Assembly: GCF_019578655.1 (NCBI RefSeq)
Contig: NC_063261.1
Span: forward strand, 310,001 to 374,000
Origin: Ricinus communis
Taxonomy: Eukaryota; Streptophyta; Magnoliopsida; Malpighiales; Euphorbiaceae
Direction: 5' to 3'
Length of the DNA: 64,000 bases
The translations under genes and the position numbers were made by a program. Shown here piece after piece: positions 47,901 to 59,537 of the stretch. The notes under the pieces were generated by a model that saw only the letters and a program-made list of their open reading frames with translations, did no database searches and was not told the origin of the DNA. Position 1 is the stretch's first letter. Each line of letters opens with the position of its first letter.

Positions 47901-48570
47901 GCTTTTGTTGGACCTTCGATATTTGGGGGCATAAAAGCATCTATAGGGAGTGCTTGGCATGTCCCTTTCAGGGCAGTAACATAGCACTCTCTTTCCATCT
48001 TCTAATTACCAAGTTACGATAATGACACCTCTAGAAGTCAGAATTTTCATCTTAAGATAATTGATGCTCGTGGCTGCCTTTGTTTCCATCAGCATAGATC
48101 GTTCGAAGACTACATTGTATGCAAACAGAATATTGATTATCATGAAGGCATTTCGTCACTTCTTGGTCGGACTCTTGATTCTATCTGCTTTCCTCGTTTC
48201 TTCTCTGAGCTCTACAGTTAACTTGGCTAACCGCAAAGGCTGTACTAGCTAGCTAACTAACCGAAGTAGAGGAGTAGTACATGGATTTAGATTGATTACT
48301 CCCCCAATGATGGCTTTATAGCATAGTAAAGTCATGATCTTAACCGCTCTTCCATGATCCATAAGGAGCCTCCTTAGCCAGTAGTTCTCAATGAATCTTG
48401 AGACTACCAAGGCATCATGATGAGGCATTTCAATTCCTTCTCCATTCTTCTCTGAAAAACTACATCCCGGAGCTTTTCATTCTCGGCCATCATAATTTGA
48501 GCTCTCTTTCTTTTGGAGCTTTTAGTTACGAACATAGCTCCATCCACTATATGGCCTCCCGGTGTTATTT
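44911..48570 (-). pseudogene. Tat-lineage pol: protease, RT, RNase H, second RNase H, integrase (broken)
   Basis: On the minus strand the domains run as follows. Protease (48560-47990): MDHGRAVKIM replaces the usual DNGSSVNIL-type site. RT (47600-47150): MCIDITNLNKPCPKDSYSLL, MPFGLKNAGATYQRLV and catalytic YVDDMI. RNase H (47040-46630): LNGRIIALGRFIP and KPIYYMSKVLKGAKTRYPMI. Second RNase H (46486-46250): WRLHVNGASNIDRAGAGILL (first Asp of VDG now Asn) and SNNVAEHEALLAGLKMA. Integrase zinc finger: CVKC near 45650. Integrase core (45577-45300): DHFIKWIEAEVVATITEKKT and VIDNGKQFDN. Integrase C-terminal part (45174-44911): MYRTTPRKTTRETPFKLAYG. The paired RNase H is diagnostic for Tat. Stops and frame changes split every domain. 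Confidence 0.88.
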
Positions 48571-51174
48571 TTTGACGCGTTTTGGTAGTTTTTTGGGCGC
48601 TCACTTGATTTTCACTGCATGCAAGCTCATACAAATGCAAAAATAAAGGAAATGAGCAAAAATGAAGGTAATTCAAATGCCAAAATCACATTTTACATTT
48701 TTAAAAGTTGAAAGTCTACAGAAGTTTCAAATTCTATAAGCAATAAGAAATAAGTACAAAGAAAGATTAGAAGCCGGAGTTCTCTCTCGAACCCCTATCT
48801 CGTCATCTGAGTCACTATTCATTCCTTCGGTCTGTAAGGCTGATAGCTGAAGGGTCATTGTGTCGATCTGACGTTGCTGAGTGTCAATCTAGCACTACTG
48901 CTTATCTACTTGCCCCTGCAATCCGTCATGGCCCCTCTATTGAAAACCCAAAAGGAGATTAGTTAGCGCATTGCATACATGCATGCATACATATTGCGTA
49001 AGTTACCCGCCAGTCCTTACTGAGGATGAAGAACTACCTCCTTGTAGCACTGACCAGCCAATGTACTTGCTCAAACTGATCCCTCCGAGCCTGTATTTGC
49101 ATAAATATGTCACTAACCTTTCAGGAAAACAGAGAGGTGAAAACATAAAAAAAGTATAGCTTACATGAGTGCAAGTACTCAGAGTGAACTTCGGAGGGAG
49201 GCACTGCTCCATGGCAAGACAGTGCTCCATCACACCATATGGGCTCTAATATAAAACCATCCAAGTAGGAGCGAATGATACAATCCTTAGAACTACGTTA
49301 GACATGGCCGTAGGAGGTGCCTCAAAGGCTACACCAGTAAGAGAGCCTACGATATAGGAAGGCTTGGAGCGTCGGGAGGACCGTCCCTCAATCAGTTTAC
49401 GAGCAGCAGGAGCCTCGTAGATGAGCTATAAATAAATGATTAAGAAACCATCACACAACCTAAGGGCAATTCTAAGTGAATCTGAGAAAATACATGAGCA
49501 ACGACATCATCACCGAGAGGCACGAGCTCAATAGTTGAGGGATGAACGAGGTATAGTCCATCCGTTGGGATCAGATGGTAAGATCTTCGGGCTCATCATA
49601 CTCCGTTAAGCACTTCGCTAATTCCTCCCCAGCAAGATCTGCTGTTCAAAACATGAAAAGAGGAGGAGATAATGGGTCTCGGCGCCTGTTGGGGCCTCGC
49701 TCCCAGCTGTAGATCCTCTTTCCTAAATACTAAGTCCGACAGGCAGGTCCGATTAGTAGAAACCTCCTCTGCTCGAGGTCAACTGTAAACAGCATATAGG
49801 GCTCCTACTAGCTATGCTTTCCCAGCCAATCACTTTGAATCTCCAAACTAGAAAAGGTAATTGACAATATAAATAAAGCATGAATATAACTAATGAATTA
49901 TATTTACGCTATCTTAGGTCAAGCTATTGATCCACATGCGATGCATATGAACCTGAGTCCATTCTAGAGTAACGGTCTTGTTCGAGCCCCAATGACTCAA
50001 GCGATGAAAAGCCTGTGAGGTGTAGATGGGCTGTGAGCCTATCAAAAGGCCGATCTCCAAAGCCCAAACCTGAAAAATGAAAATCTAACATTCACTGTAT
50101 ATCTATAAAAGGAAACTAAAGAAAAGAAGTCATAGTATAACTTATATGCATCACGTGCCAAAAATCGTAAATCCTTTTACTGCCTCGGATAGTAACATCC
50201 ATCTGATGGTACAAATATGCGAGAGCCGTATTTCCCAAAGAGGAGACTTGGTCCAAATCTCGCAGCGGTGCTAGGTAGTGGAAGTTCAGTGAGTTCCATA
50301 AGTCATTGAACAATGTTGTACTGAAGAGGTACACCAAAAAGGCTTAGGCCATCTGGTTAATCTCTCGAGGGTTGCGAGGAATAAAGCCTTAATAGTGGAG
50401 AGGGATGCCCTAATAAGCAATGCATCATAAGTTCTTGAACGCCAGCAAGAACTTAAGTAGGTCAGTAATGAAGTGCTCTTGGACGTCAAAATGCTAGTGG
50501 TGGATCACATCGTCGAATGGCACAAGCGTGCTACAAAAGTCAATACTGATGATAGGAGAAAAAGAAAGAGGAGAGAGTGTAATATCCTGAATTTTAATTT
50601 TAATTAAGTATTTTTATTTTTGTAAGAGTATTTTGGTAATTTAATTTTTTCAGACTATTAAACATTTCGAAGCATGTTTAGACGTGATAAATTTATTCAT
50701 TATTGATCATATTTAAATTGTTATTGTTTTTAAGTTATTTTATTTTATTTCTATTTTAAATTTTATTTTTATGTAAATTAATTTAATTTATAAATATATT
50801 ATTTTCAAACTATTTCGAAGTTAAAATATATTTTTAATAACCTAAGTATTGGAAGTTAATGATTTATTGTCTAATTAGACACAAAATTATGAGTTACCAT
50901 TTTTAACCTCCAATTAATAAATAACAGAAGAGCTTAGGCAGGTTTACATTCCTATTTTTGAAAAAATATTTTTTCTTAAAAGATTTAGAAAAATCTTCTT
51001 TGCATTTTACTTTGCAGGTAGGGGAAGGTTCTATGGGATTATACTCAAATTGGTTACAAAAGCTACCGAGCTCCTACTTAGTCTTCTTCATTTCCCATTT
51101 AAGTTGTCTTTGGAGTTTAAGGTCATGGAAAATTTCCAAAACAAAATTCTAAAAAAGATTTTAGCAAAATTACT

Positions 51175-51732
51175 TGCTACAAATATGGGAAAAAGGGTCA
51201 CACTTCAAAGTATTGTAAGTTTTCTAAAAAACTTCATGAGCTCCAAATAGAAGAAATTTTGAGCAAAATTTCAGCTCTTCTTGTTGATTCCTCTGAATCA
51301 GAATTTTCGAATAGTGAGGAAGAGTTTCAAATTGATGAAATTAAAACCTTATCCGATTACTCTAAATCAGAATCTGATGATATTCCAAAGAATATTAATA
51401 TGCTCACTAGGCAACAATAAGCTCTTCTTGAAGCCGTCAAGCATAGTAATGACCATTAAATCCAAAAATAAGTTTTGAAAGAAATTCTAAAAACTAAAAC
51501 CCTCGTCCCTTCTTCTAGTAAGAACACCTATGATCTTACTATGATATTGGAAAAAGGGAAAAAGTTAAATAACCCTCTCCCTACTATCCAAGAACTTCAA
51601 AAAGAAATCAAAACCATTAAAACAGAACTCAAAGATTTGAAAGAAAAACAACAAAATGATTTTGTTTTGCTCCAAAGCTTGATTCTTAAACAAAATAGTG
51701 ATTCTGATTCTGAAGAAGAAAATGATTTTTAA
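51175..51732 (+). pseudogene. viral coat-protein C-terminus (broken)
   Basis: A zinc-knuckle remnant lies at 51175-51216, with Tyr in place of the second Cys of CCHC. An acidic, Ser-rich region follows, then stops at 51418, 51457 and 51469. In the same frame a coiled-coil-like Lys/Glu-rich stretch (51560-51660) leads to an acidic end at 51732. In the virus family such a region forms the nucleic-acid-binding end of the capsid protein. The upstream capsid core (51000-51170) is readable only in fragments. Confidence 0.65.
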
Positions 51733-51805
51733 AATCTTGAGGTTTCTGAAAATGTCCCAGAAAACTTCATTAATGTTTTTAAAGAAATAACCTCAAGAAA
51801 AATAT

Positions 51806-52405
51806 TTGATTCAAATAAAACTCATATTCCCTGATGATTTTCAAATAGAAACTATAGCTTTATTTGATACAGGAGCATACCTCAACTGTATCAATTATGA
51901 GCTGGTTCCTAAAAGGTATCATCAAGAAACAAAAGAAAGGCTCACCTCAGCCAATAATTCAAAGATCAGAATTGCGGGAAAAACTGAAGCTGCAATTCTA
52001 AATAACAATATTGCTCTAAAAAATGTTTTTATTCTTATAAAGGATTTACAGCAAACTGTTATTTTGGGAACCCCTTTTATCAATTTAATTACTCATTTCA
52101 AAGTAACTACTGCTGGTATCATTTTTAAAGCTAAAGATTCAAAGATTGTTTTTCCTTTTATTGAAAAATCCAAGAAGAGAAATCTCAATCTTATAAAAGC
52201 TCACTCAATTTATAATTTTGAGATAAATGCTTTGATTAAAGGAAAACAAACCCAGCTTTTCCACCTAAAACAAGACATGGGTTTAAAAAGAATCCAAAGC
52301 CAATTACAAAATGAATTTGTCCAAAGAAAAATTTCTGATTTGCAAAAGAAAATTGAAAAAGAAGTTTGTTTTGATCTTCCTAATGCTTTTTGGAAAAGAA
52401 AATAG
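51806..52405 (+). pseudogene. viral aspartic protease and start of the RT polyprotein
   Basis: A 199-codon open stretch. The protease active site FDTGA is at 51866-51874 and a GTPF motif follows about 70 residues later, at the normal spacing for a pararetroviral protease. The remainder is the linker toward RT. A TAG at 52403-52405 ends it. The protein cut the viral polyprotein in the live virus. The active-site Asp is retained, but the flanking reading frame is broken on both sides. Confidence 0.75.
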
Positions 52406-52432
52406 CATATGATGGATTTAACATATGAAAAA

Positions 52433-53668
52433 GATTTTAGTGACAAGCAAATTCCTACCAAAGCCAGACCTATCCAAATGAATGAAATCCTTGAAAGCCA
52501 TTGCAGAGTAGAAATAAAAGATTTAGAGCAAAAGGGTTTAATTACCACATCCAGATCCCCCTAGTCATATGCAGCATTCTATGTCAACAAAAATAGTGAG
52601 ATAGAAAGAGAAACATCTAGGTTGGTGATTAACTACAAACCTTTAAATAAAGCTCTAAAGTGGATTAGATACCCCATTCCAAACAAAAAAGATCTTCTTC
52701 AAAAGCTTCATTCCGCTTTTATTTTTTCAAAGTTTGATATGAAATCAGGATTTTGGCAAATCCAAATTCATCCTAAAGGTCAATACAAAACTGCATTTAC
52801 AGTTCCATTTGGTCAATGCGAATGGAATGTGATGCCTTTTAGAGTAAAAAATGCTCCTTCTAAATTTAAAAAAATCATGAATGACATTTTCAATCCTTAT
52901 TCAAGGTTTTGCATTGTTTATATCGATGATGTGCTAATCTTTTCAAATTCTCTATAGCAACATTTCAAACATTTAGAGACATTTTTCTATATTGTTAAGA
53001 AAAATGGTCTAGTAGTTCCAAAGTCCAAGGTATCTTTATTCCAAATGAAAATTAGATTTCTTGGACACTGCAACTCCTAGGGAACTATCACCCCAATTGA
53101 AAAGTCTCTAGCTTTTACTTCAAAATTTCCAGATAAAATTTTGGAAAAAACTCAATTGCAAAAACTCCTTGGCAGTTTAAATTATGTCATGGATTTTTAT
53201 CCAAATTTGAACTGTTTAGCAAAACCCCTCCATGATAGATTAAAGAAAAATCTCCCTGCATGGACTAATGAGCATATAAAGATTGTCCAAAGCATTAAAA
53301 AGCAAGTTTCTGAAATTCCATGTTTACACCTAGTTGATCCATCTGCATTCAAAATTGTTGAAAGTGATGCATCAAATTTAGGATATGGTGGAATTCTCAA
53401 ACAAGTTCAAAACAACAAAGAATGCATTGTCCAGTTTACTTCTGCACACTGGAATGATACACAAAAGAATTATTCAACTATCAAAAAAGAAATTCTTTCG
53501 ATAGTTTTATGTATTTCAAAATTCCAAAGCGACCTTTTAAATCAAAAATTTCTTTTAAGGATTGATTATAAATCCGCGAAAGAAGTATTACAAAAAGATG
53601 TTCAAAATAGATTTTTGCCAGATGGCAAGCCATTCTTTTCGTTTTTGATTTTGAAATCGAATACATAA
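52433..53668 (+). pseudogene. viral reverse transcriptase / RNase H (broken)
   Basis: RT fingers and palm are readable (FDMKSGFWQIQIHPKG, then EWNVMPF). The catalytic YIDD is at 52919-52930. RNase H follows at about 53330-53600, starting with an ESDAS motif. In-frame stops lie at 52562-52564, 52955-52957 and near 53080. A frameshift near 53635 separates RNase H from its C-terminus. No integrase follows. Sequence character fits Caulimoviridae better than Ty3/gypsy because of the YIDDVLIFS environment and the absence of integrase. Confidence 0.85.
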
Positions 53669-53865
53669 GAGGAGATTCGAATTCAATTCCAGAATTTCTA
53701 GCCAAAGAGTTCTTTCAAAGCCCGAAAAAGGAGATTTTACCCTCCTCTTCAAAGCCTATCAGAACCTGGACTTAGATCATCCAAGAAGAAATGAAAGAGG
53801 ACCCGACCCAAAAGCAATTCCATATTTAGGAGTGGCTTGCACAGCAAACTCCTGAGTTTTTAAAG

Positions 53866-55083
53866 ATGGTCGAAGAATATTCAAAGCAAGTAGTAGAGCT
53901 TTACCCCGAAGTCTCTCCAAAGACATCCTCCTCTTCCAACAAAGGTAAAGGTATACTTTCTATCCCTTTTTCAAAACCTGAGATAGCAATTTTTCCTCAA
54001 AGTATTTTAAAGCCTAACTCGCAAGAAATAGTTTTGTCCCAAACAAAACTTTTCAAAACCAATGAGTATGTAGAAAAGCAAAATTTTTAAAGCATTTTAA
54101 CTATTGAGGAAGGATTCTGTACAGAAAGCCCCTCAAAACTAGTTTCAAAAATTTTTCCTCCAAGATGGTACTTTAAACCCTGGAATATATCAAAACCCTA
54201 ATCTTACTACCAGTCTATCCTTGAGGTAACTGGTTCTGCAAAATTCAAACACTTCAAAAAGCATAAAGACCACAAACACCCTGCATATTCCACATGCACC
54301 ATCCAAAGAATCCTCCATCCTTTAGATTGGGGAATGGATTTACATTTACCAAGATCTTTTCCAACTTCCCTCCAAAGCACCTACCCTTCAAGCCTAAATA
54401 CTTCTTTCAACTATTGAGATTACCAACAAGCTTGGTTTAATACCTTTTTTTTACAAAATGAAGGACAAAGCCATTCTTGGCTTTTCTACTTCGACACAAG
54501 CACAATCCAAACTTCAAAAATCCCATATTGGTTTAAACAATGGTGGAATTTTTATGGCAATGTTCCAGAGACCATAATTCCAGAAGTTCTACCTTTGTTT
54601 AATCTATTCAAAGCTCACTATAAATCAAACAAAATAGAAAGACGTTTTCCTCCCTTACTTCTATTTTGTTCAAACTTCTTTCTCCCCTGGGTATGTGTAT
54701 GGTATTTTCATTTCAACTAAGTAGCAGATGGAGAAATCATCCTTGCCCGAAGATTCAAAGTTAAATAGTGGGATAAATTTAACCACCAAGAAAAATTATC
54801 TCTAAAGATGGTACAAAGTTTTCTTTCAAAGAATAGCTTCTTGCCACCTCCAAAAGAACATACTACTTTCCTGGCACAGAAGTCTTTCATTATTCCAAAG
54901 CTAGCGGCGGCTCAAACAGAAGAAGATTTCTTACAATTGATCAAACAGTTGTCAGAAACTGCCTATTCAAAAGGAAAATCCAAAGTTTCATCTTCCTCTT
55001 CCAGCATCAGCTCAGCAGCAATTGATCTAGATGGTGACTCGAACGAAGATGACTGTTTTGGGATATTTAAGCCCATCAAATAA
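53866..55083 (+). pseudogene. viral ORF after RNase H (function unknown, broken)
   Basis: Open pieces at 53866-54090 and 54808-55083 are joined by a region with scattered stops (for example near 54088 and 54416) in which Trp/Phe-rich motifs such as YWFKQWWNFYG are visible. The last piece ends in a Ser-rich run and an acidic tail (DLDGDSNEDD). It resembles the conserved downstream protein of some endogenous pararetroviruses. I cannot name a function. It could also be a C-terminal extension of the polyprotein. Confidence 0.5.
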
Positions 55084-55337
55084 CATCTTTGAAAAGCCCT
55101 TGGGTTGAAAACCAGAAATGGCAGCCCAAAACAATTCTGCAATGGGCCAAATGCCCAATAAAAAAAAAATAAAAGTCTTTTTAAAAGAAAAGAAAGAAGA
55201 CAAATGACTCTGCACTGTTACTTTTTTAAAATAAAAGATTCCTCACTATTGACAACTCCTGCAAAAGAAGTGGAGCCCCTCACTCCATTATGAAGAGCAT
55301 CCAAAGTAACAATTATGGACTCTGAAGGCTGAAGACC

Positions 55338-55348
55338 TCTATAAATAG
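55338..55348 (+). promoter_or_regulatory. TATA box of the pararetroviral promoter
   Basis: TCTATAAATAG in the context GACCTCTATAAATAGAGGAG lies 255 bp after the last viral ORF. Position and sequence match the genomic-RNA promoter of pararetroviruses. A purine-rich leader follows. Confidence 0.7.
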
Positions 55349-58300
55349 AGGAGCTACCAAAGAAGAAGGCAGACTGAAAAATAACAAGAAAATCTTGTAT
55401 TCTTCAAGTCATACCATTAGAAATATAGTGAGAAAAGAGAGTGTGAGAGTGATAGTGAGAAACCACCTTCCTCTTGTATTCAACTACTCTTGTAAGTTAT
55501 ATTTCTTTTGTTTAAAGCTTTCATTTTAAAGCTTTTATTTTAAAATTTGTATATTTGTTCATCCATCAATAAGAAAGAATTTGTTATTTTATTATTTTAT
55601 TTTCCATTTCTTTTTAAGATTTAAAAAGTGTATGCTCTGTGCTTGCCTCGCTAGAGGATTCTGCACATCAGAAACTTGTTAGTCTTCATCTTACACACCA
55701 GAAACTTGTTAGTCTTCATCTTATGGATATAGATATAAGAATAAGTTACTATAGCCTCTTTTTCTTATAAGAATGACAAAACTGAAATTTGAAAAAAAAA
55801 AAAAGGATAGAAAAATTACAACTTGGTCCCTCCTCCTACCTCACACACTCTCTCTCGTCATACACCATGGCTACCACCCACTTCTTCATACATTCACCGG
55901 TAATCAGCCCCCTTTACCATCTAATACTCATTTCAGGCCATCATTGCCTCGCTTCATCCTTTGCCGATGCCGAGCAACATCAAGAGTTGTTGTTTAGCGT
56001 GCTTCGAAGAGAGAGAAAATGTCTCTTACTGCTGCCTTTGCTGGTTTATCACCTTGCCGACCTCTTTTGGCTGATCAGACCCCAAAATGAGCTCCTCATG
56101 TCAAAAAACCTTAGGATAGTGAAGCTCAGCCTCGATCTCCTCCATTTCACCGTTGATCAAGCTCGTCGGCGTTAAAACTTTAAACGGTGATATAGGATTT
56201 TTCGGCCACTTTTTGGAAAAATAATTGTATATCTAGACTTCTGAGATTGTGGGCTTTCCTTTAGTGTGCTCGGATCAAATTTTTATCACCGTCAAAAATT
56301 TTGGGTCCGGTGACCTCGGGACACGGGCTAACGGGCAAACCTTTGATTTTTATTCCCGAATGTTCGTATCACTATTTCGTATTAATTTTTTAGCTCGATA
56401 TAGTAAATTTTAGTTAATTATTTATATTTATATTTCGGGTAGTTACTTAGTAATTAGAAATTGTTATGTATTTGAGATTAATTGTGGATAATTAGTGATA
56501 AATTGATAAATAGAGATTAAATTGAGGTTGATTAAGGATCAATTATGAAAATTTGATTTATTGATTTAATTTTTATGGTTAGAAAATTTTGTTATCCAGT
56601 TTATTAATTTCGGAAGTATTAATTTAATTATTATTATTATTAGTATTGTTATTATTTTATACAAAATCGGTAAATTGATGATAATAATTTGAGAATAATA
56701 ATTTAAGATATTAATTTATGATTACGGTATTACGTTAGAGGATCTTGAATCATAATTGCGGATAAAATTTTTTGTTATCACCAGTCATATACTGTTAAGC
56801 GAAACTCCCATAGGACCAACCTATAATTTCTTAGAAGTCTAGAATTAAGTTGACTATTTTATATAGTATGGATATAAATATTAATTATTACTTGTGAATT
56901 TTAGATTCTCCGTCCCATCAGCTAGCTACATCGGACGCGTCGGCAGCGCATAGGAAGACGTCAATATTTGCGAATTAAAGTCATATAATCACTGCACATG
57001 TGTCATGTCTAATTTAAATGTAATATTTTTATTAATAATCATTATGATTATTATTAGCATTACTATTATTATTAATTTTATTTTTGTTATTATCGATATT
57101 TTATTTATCAATTTATTTTATTTTTACCATCATATTTATCATTGTGATTATTATTGACAGTATTGCATTTAACCTTTATGTCTGCTATACTCGATACTAT
57201 TTAATTATAATACTTAATAAATAATTGAATAATATTAAGATTGCTTGCGATTTATGCCATTTTTCACATTATTAAAGTTATGATTGTATTAAGACTCGGG
57301 ATGAGAAAGTAGTAGAACATGCCACTTGATGGGTTGCATCAGGATGGTGTGCGCACCAGTATAAATCATAGACAGGTAATAGAAAAATGTTCTTATGATG
57401 TGCCCTAGTCGAGTATAACTCTCTAGGCTTATGGAAATTTGATTGTCGGAGAAAAGGTCCCTGGTCAAGCATTGTTCTCTAGGCGCCGGCTATATTAGAA
57501 ATTAATTGACCAGACTGGATTTAAGGACCTTAGTCGAGCTTTGCTCTCTAAGAGCCAGTCTTATTAGAATAAGAGAGTCGAATGGCTAATAGGATTGGAG
57601 TTTAGGGTTCTACTGTGGTACTTATCCCATAAGTATTTCAATTGTATTTTTCTGAATTATGACATTGACACGTGTTTTAATATAATATGACATGTTATTT
57701 CGATTTAATAAATATTATATTGAGGAGACTTTAATTGTTATAGGATTATATGATTTTAACTTACTCTCGAGGCTCACAGTCTCAATTTTAATTTTTTTAG
57801 GTAATAGTTAGGTTCTCTGCCGTCTTTGATTTAACAGCCTGACTTCCTTCTCGATTAGACCTATTGTAATTAATTTATACTTTTGTATTTTGAATAATTT
57901 AAAAATTCTACTATCCGCAATAGTAAACCTGATATATTATGTTTGATTTGGCCTGTAACAATTGTGGAATGTTGTTAATGTCCAGTTAGAAACTTGTGAA
58001 TGGCATGTTGGACTGGTTTAATAGTATGTTTATATATGCATATCTAAAATGTCGACTAGTCAGGCTTACTACGGGTCTTGATGGCCTTAAGCCCAACCAT
58101 TCCCTAGTGCCGGTCACAGGTCCACAGTTTGGGTCGTGACAGAAAGAGTGACTCACTAACCAGAGTGTGGAAGTTATGAGTTATGTCCATCCACCTCTCG
58201 AGCAAGGTGTAGACAGAAGTATGATCAACCCTCTTGCTGATTGATGGGAGTGTGGCCACAAACTGACAGAAGCTGGTGTCTCCAATCCTGGCCTGAATTG

Positions 58301-58817
58301 ACCTAGGAAGCTCGTCGAACCGCTCGCAAGTGCTATAGAAATTTCTGACGAACCAGATCTAGACAACATCACCCTAGAAGGTCAAAACATAGGTATTTAA
58401 ACATCATGTGCAAACAAAAAGACCTCAAAGAGATAAGTACATGTTTATCTAGTGTTATTGTTCGTAAAAAGTCCCGAAAAACCTTCGTTCGACCTATGCA
58501 CGGCTGATTTGCACTATAGAGCCAATCAGCTCTACAGGTTAAGGCATAAAATTTTTTATTGATTCTTTTGCAATTTTTCACACATTTCAGACAAATAACA
58601 TGTATATCAAGTCTTTAAGTTGCAAAAAATAAGATTTAAGCCAAGCTATTACCTCTCTGACGGCTAGAAATGCGCGATGGGTGTTCAATTTTGCTAGAAG
58701 TGGAATCTCCTCTCCTTTCACAAGCCCAAGATCATTTTAACAAAAAGTCGGGGCAGAAAACTCCCATTTTGGTGCAATAGGGATGCGTCTAGCAAATCTA
58801 GAAGATGAGCTTGCCAT

Positions 58818-59523
58818 TTTGGAACTGATTTCATGAAATTTAGTCAAGAATTGTGTGAGAAATTGAAAAAAGAGTGAAAAAGAGTTTTAAGAGAAAAGTA
58901 AAGAAAATGGGTAAAGTAAATGAAATATGGATATAGAGTTACTTATATGTCCTAAAAAAGGGGTAAAAATGTCATTTAGGTCCTCGACCTGTCAAAATAT
59001 GTTTTAGTTTAAAAAGGTGGGTACAAGTCCACAGAAGACATATTGAAGCCTAGTTGGCACCCCGAGAGGGAATTTTTGAAAAAATTACAAGTTTGGTCCT
59101 CGATCCATTGAATTTATATTTTAGTCCTTAGATGGACCAAATATCGGTGTAGCTTCTAGAAGGCATGAAAACAAATCAAACCATACTCCAAGGTGGGAAA
59201 TTTTAATCCAAGTACAAAAAGTAAAAAATTACCCGAATTGACCCGAAGCAGCAAATTTTTTTCCTAGAATGGAAAATAGCCAAAGGGAAATCTCTACAAT
59301 CATCAATTTAACGGGTGTGGTTCCCAATTTAATGGGCATGGATCCTAATTCAACGGGCATAAGTCCTCAACCTAAGCAACATATGGTCCCCACATCGAAT
59401 CAGAGATTGAAGTTTGATCTTACGAGGCATGGCTTCTATAGCTCACATATCCTTTTGCTATATCCTTGATATCTATGATTTGTCTCAATTTATTTAACGC
59501 ATTGCATGCTCATAAATTTTGAT
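58818..59523 (+). other. Tat 3' interior before the LTR, with short repeats
   Basis: It holds the putative promoter and leader of the antisense gene (about 58820-58940), then noncoding DNA. At 59300-59375 short repeats of the form GGGTGTGGTTCCCAATTTAA match those at 12239-12360 of the complete Tat element. Confidence 0.6.
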
Positions 59524-59537
59524 AAACTAGGGGTAGC
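59524..59537 (+). other. Tat polypurine tract
   Basis: AAACTAGGGGTAGC immediately precedes the TGTCAGCACCC start of the 3' LTR. Confidence 0.65.

Larger units (their letters stand above)
32560..48580 (-). mobile_element. Tat-lineage Ty3/gypsy element with pol remnants and an antisense gene
   Basis: Read on the minus strand it holds protease, RT, RNase H, a second RNase H and integrase (48570 to 44911), a 67-bp tandem array (44276-44605), an antisense gene (35.78-43.97 kb), a polypurine tract (35443-35456) and part of the 3' LTR (ending at 35442 and interrupted by another LTR). The pair of RNase H domains and the integrase motifs are typical of the Tat lineage. Gag, primer site and 5' LTR are missing at the right junction near 48580. 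An Athila element is nested at 36907-43057. The left boundary of its LTR is not defined. Confidence 0.75.
50945..55760 (+). mobile_element. endogenous pararetrovirus (Caulimoviridae) fragment
   Basis: The plus strand carries, in order, a coat-protein zinc-knuckle remnant, an aspartic protease, RT with YIDD, RNase H, a further ORF and a promoter with TATA box, which is pararetroviral order. There is no integrase and no LTR of its own, which excludes an ordinary retrotransposon. A movement-protein region is not seen, so the 5' part is missing. Multiple stops and at least one frameshift interrupt the ORFs. A florendovirus-type origin is possible because an extra ORF follows RNase H, but I cannot assign the genus. 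Both boundaries are approximate. Confidence 0.82.
50578..58141 (+). repeat. Ty3/gypsy-like LTR carrying a viral insert
   Basis: Left part 50578 to about 50944 starts TGTAATATCC. Right part from about 55760 ends GGGTCGTGACA at 58141 and aligns with 34100-35142. The flanks GAGAG (50573-50577) and GAAAG (58142-58146) give a target duplication with one mismatch, so this is a solo LTR inserted into exon 2 of the mobile-domain-like gene. Without the viral insert it would be about 2.75 kb, similar to the 2.47-kb relative at 32673-35142. An ATT-rich microsatellite occurs at 56620-56660. Confidence 0.8.
48765..58817 (-). pseudogene. plant-mobile-domain-like multi-exon gene, copy B (antisense, interrupted)
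   Basis: On the minus strand the exons are 58817-58653, 58373-58142 continued after a 7.6-kb insert as 50577-50146, 50069 to about 49917, 49847-49494, 49425-49165, 49090-49007 and about 48946 to 48765. It starts MASSSSRFARRIPIAPKWEF. Exon 2 has FDELPRSIQARIGDTSFCQF and, past the insert, NFHYLAPLRDLDQVSSLGNT, ALAYLYHQMDVTIRGSKRIY and DFWHV. The order L-L-DL---LG-ALAYLY---------G...W is typical of the plant mobile domain. Exon 3 has IGSQPIYTSQAFHRLSHWG. Exon-2 and exon-3 donors and the last acceptor have changed, and stops occur. Exon structure is shared with copy A. Confidence 0.65.

Noticed and set aside
52210..52548. Minus-strand 112-codon frame
   Set aside because: Antisense shadow of the viral protease/RT region.
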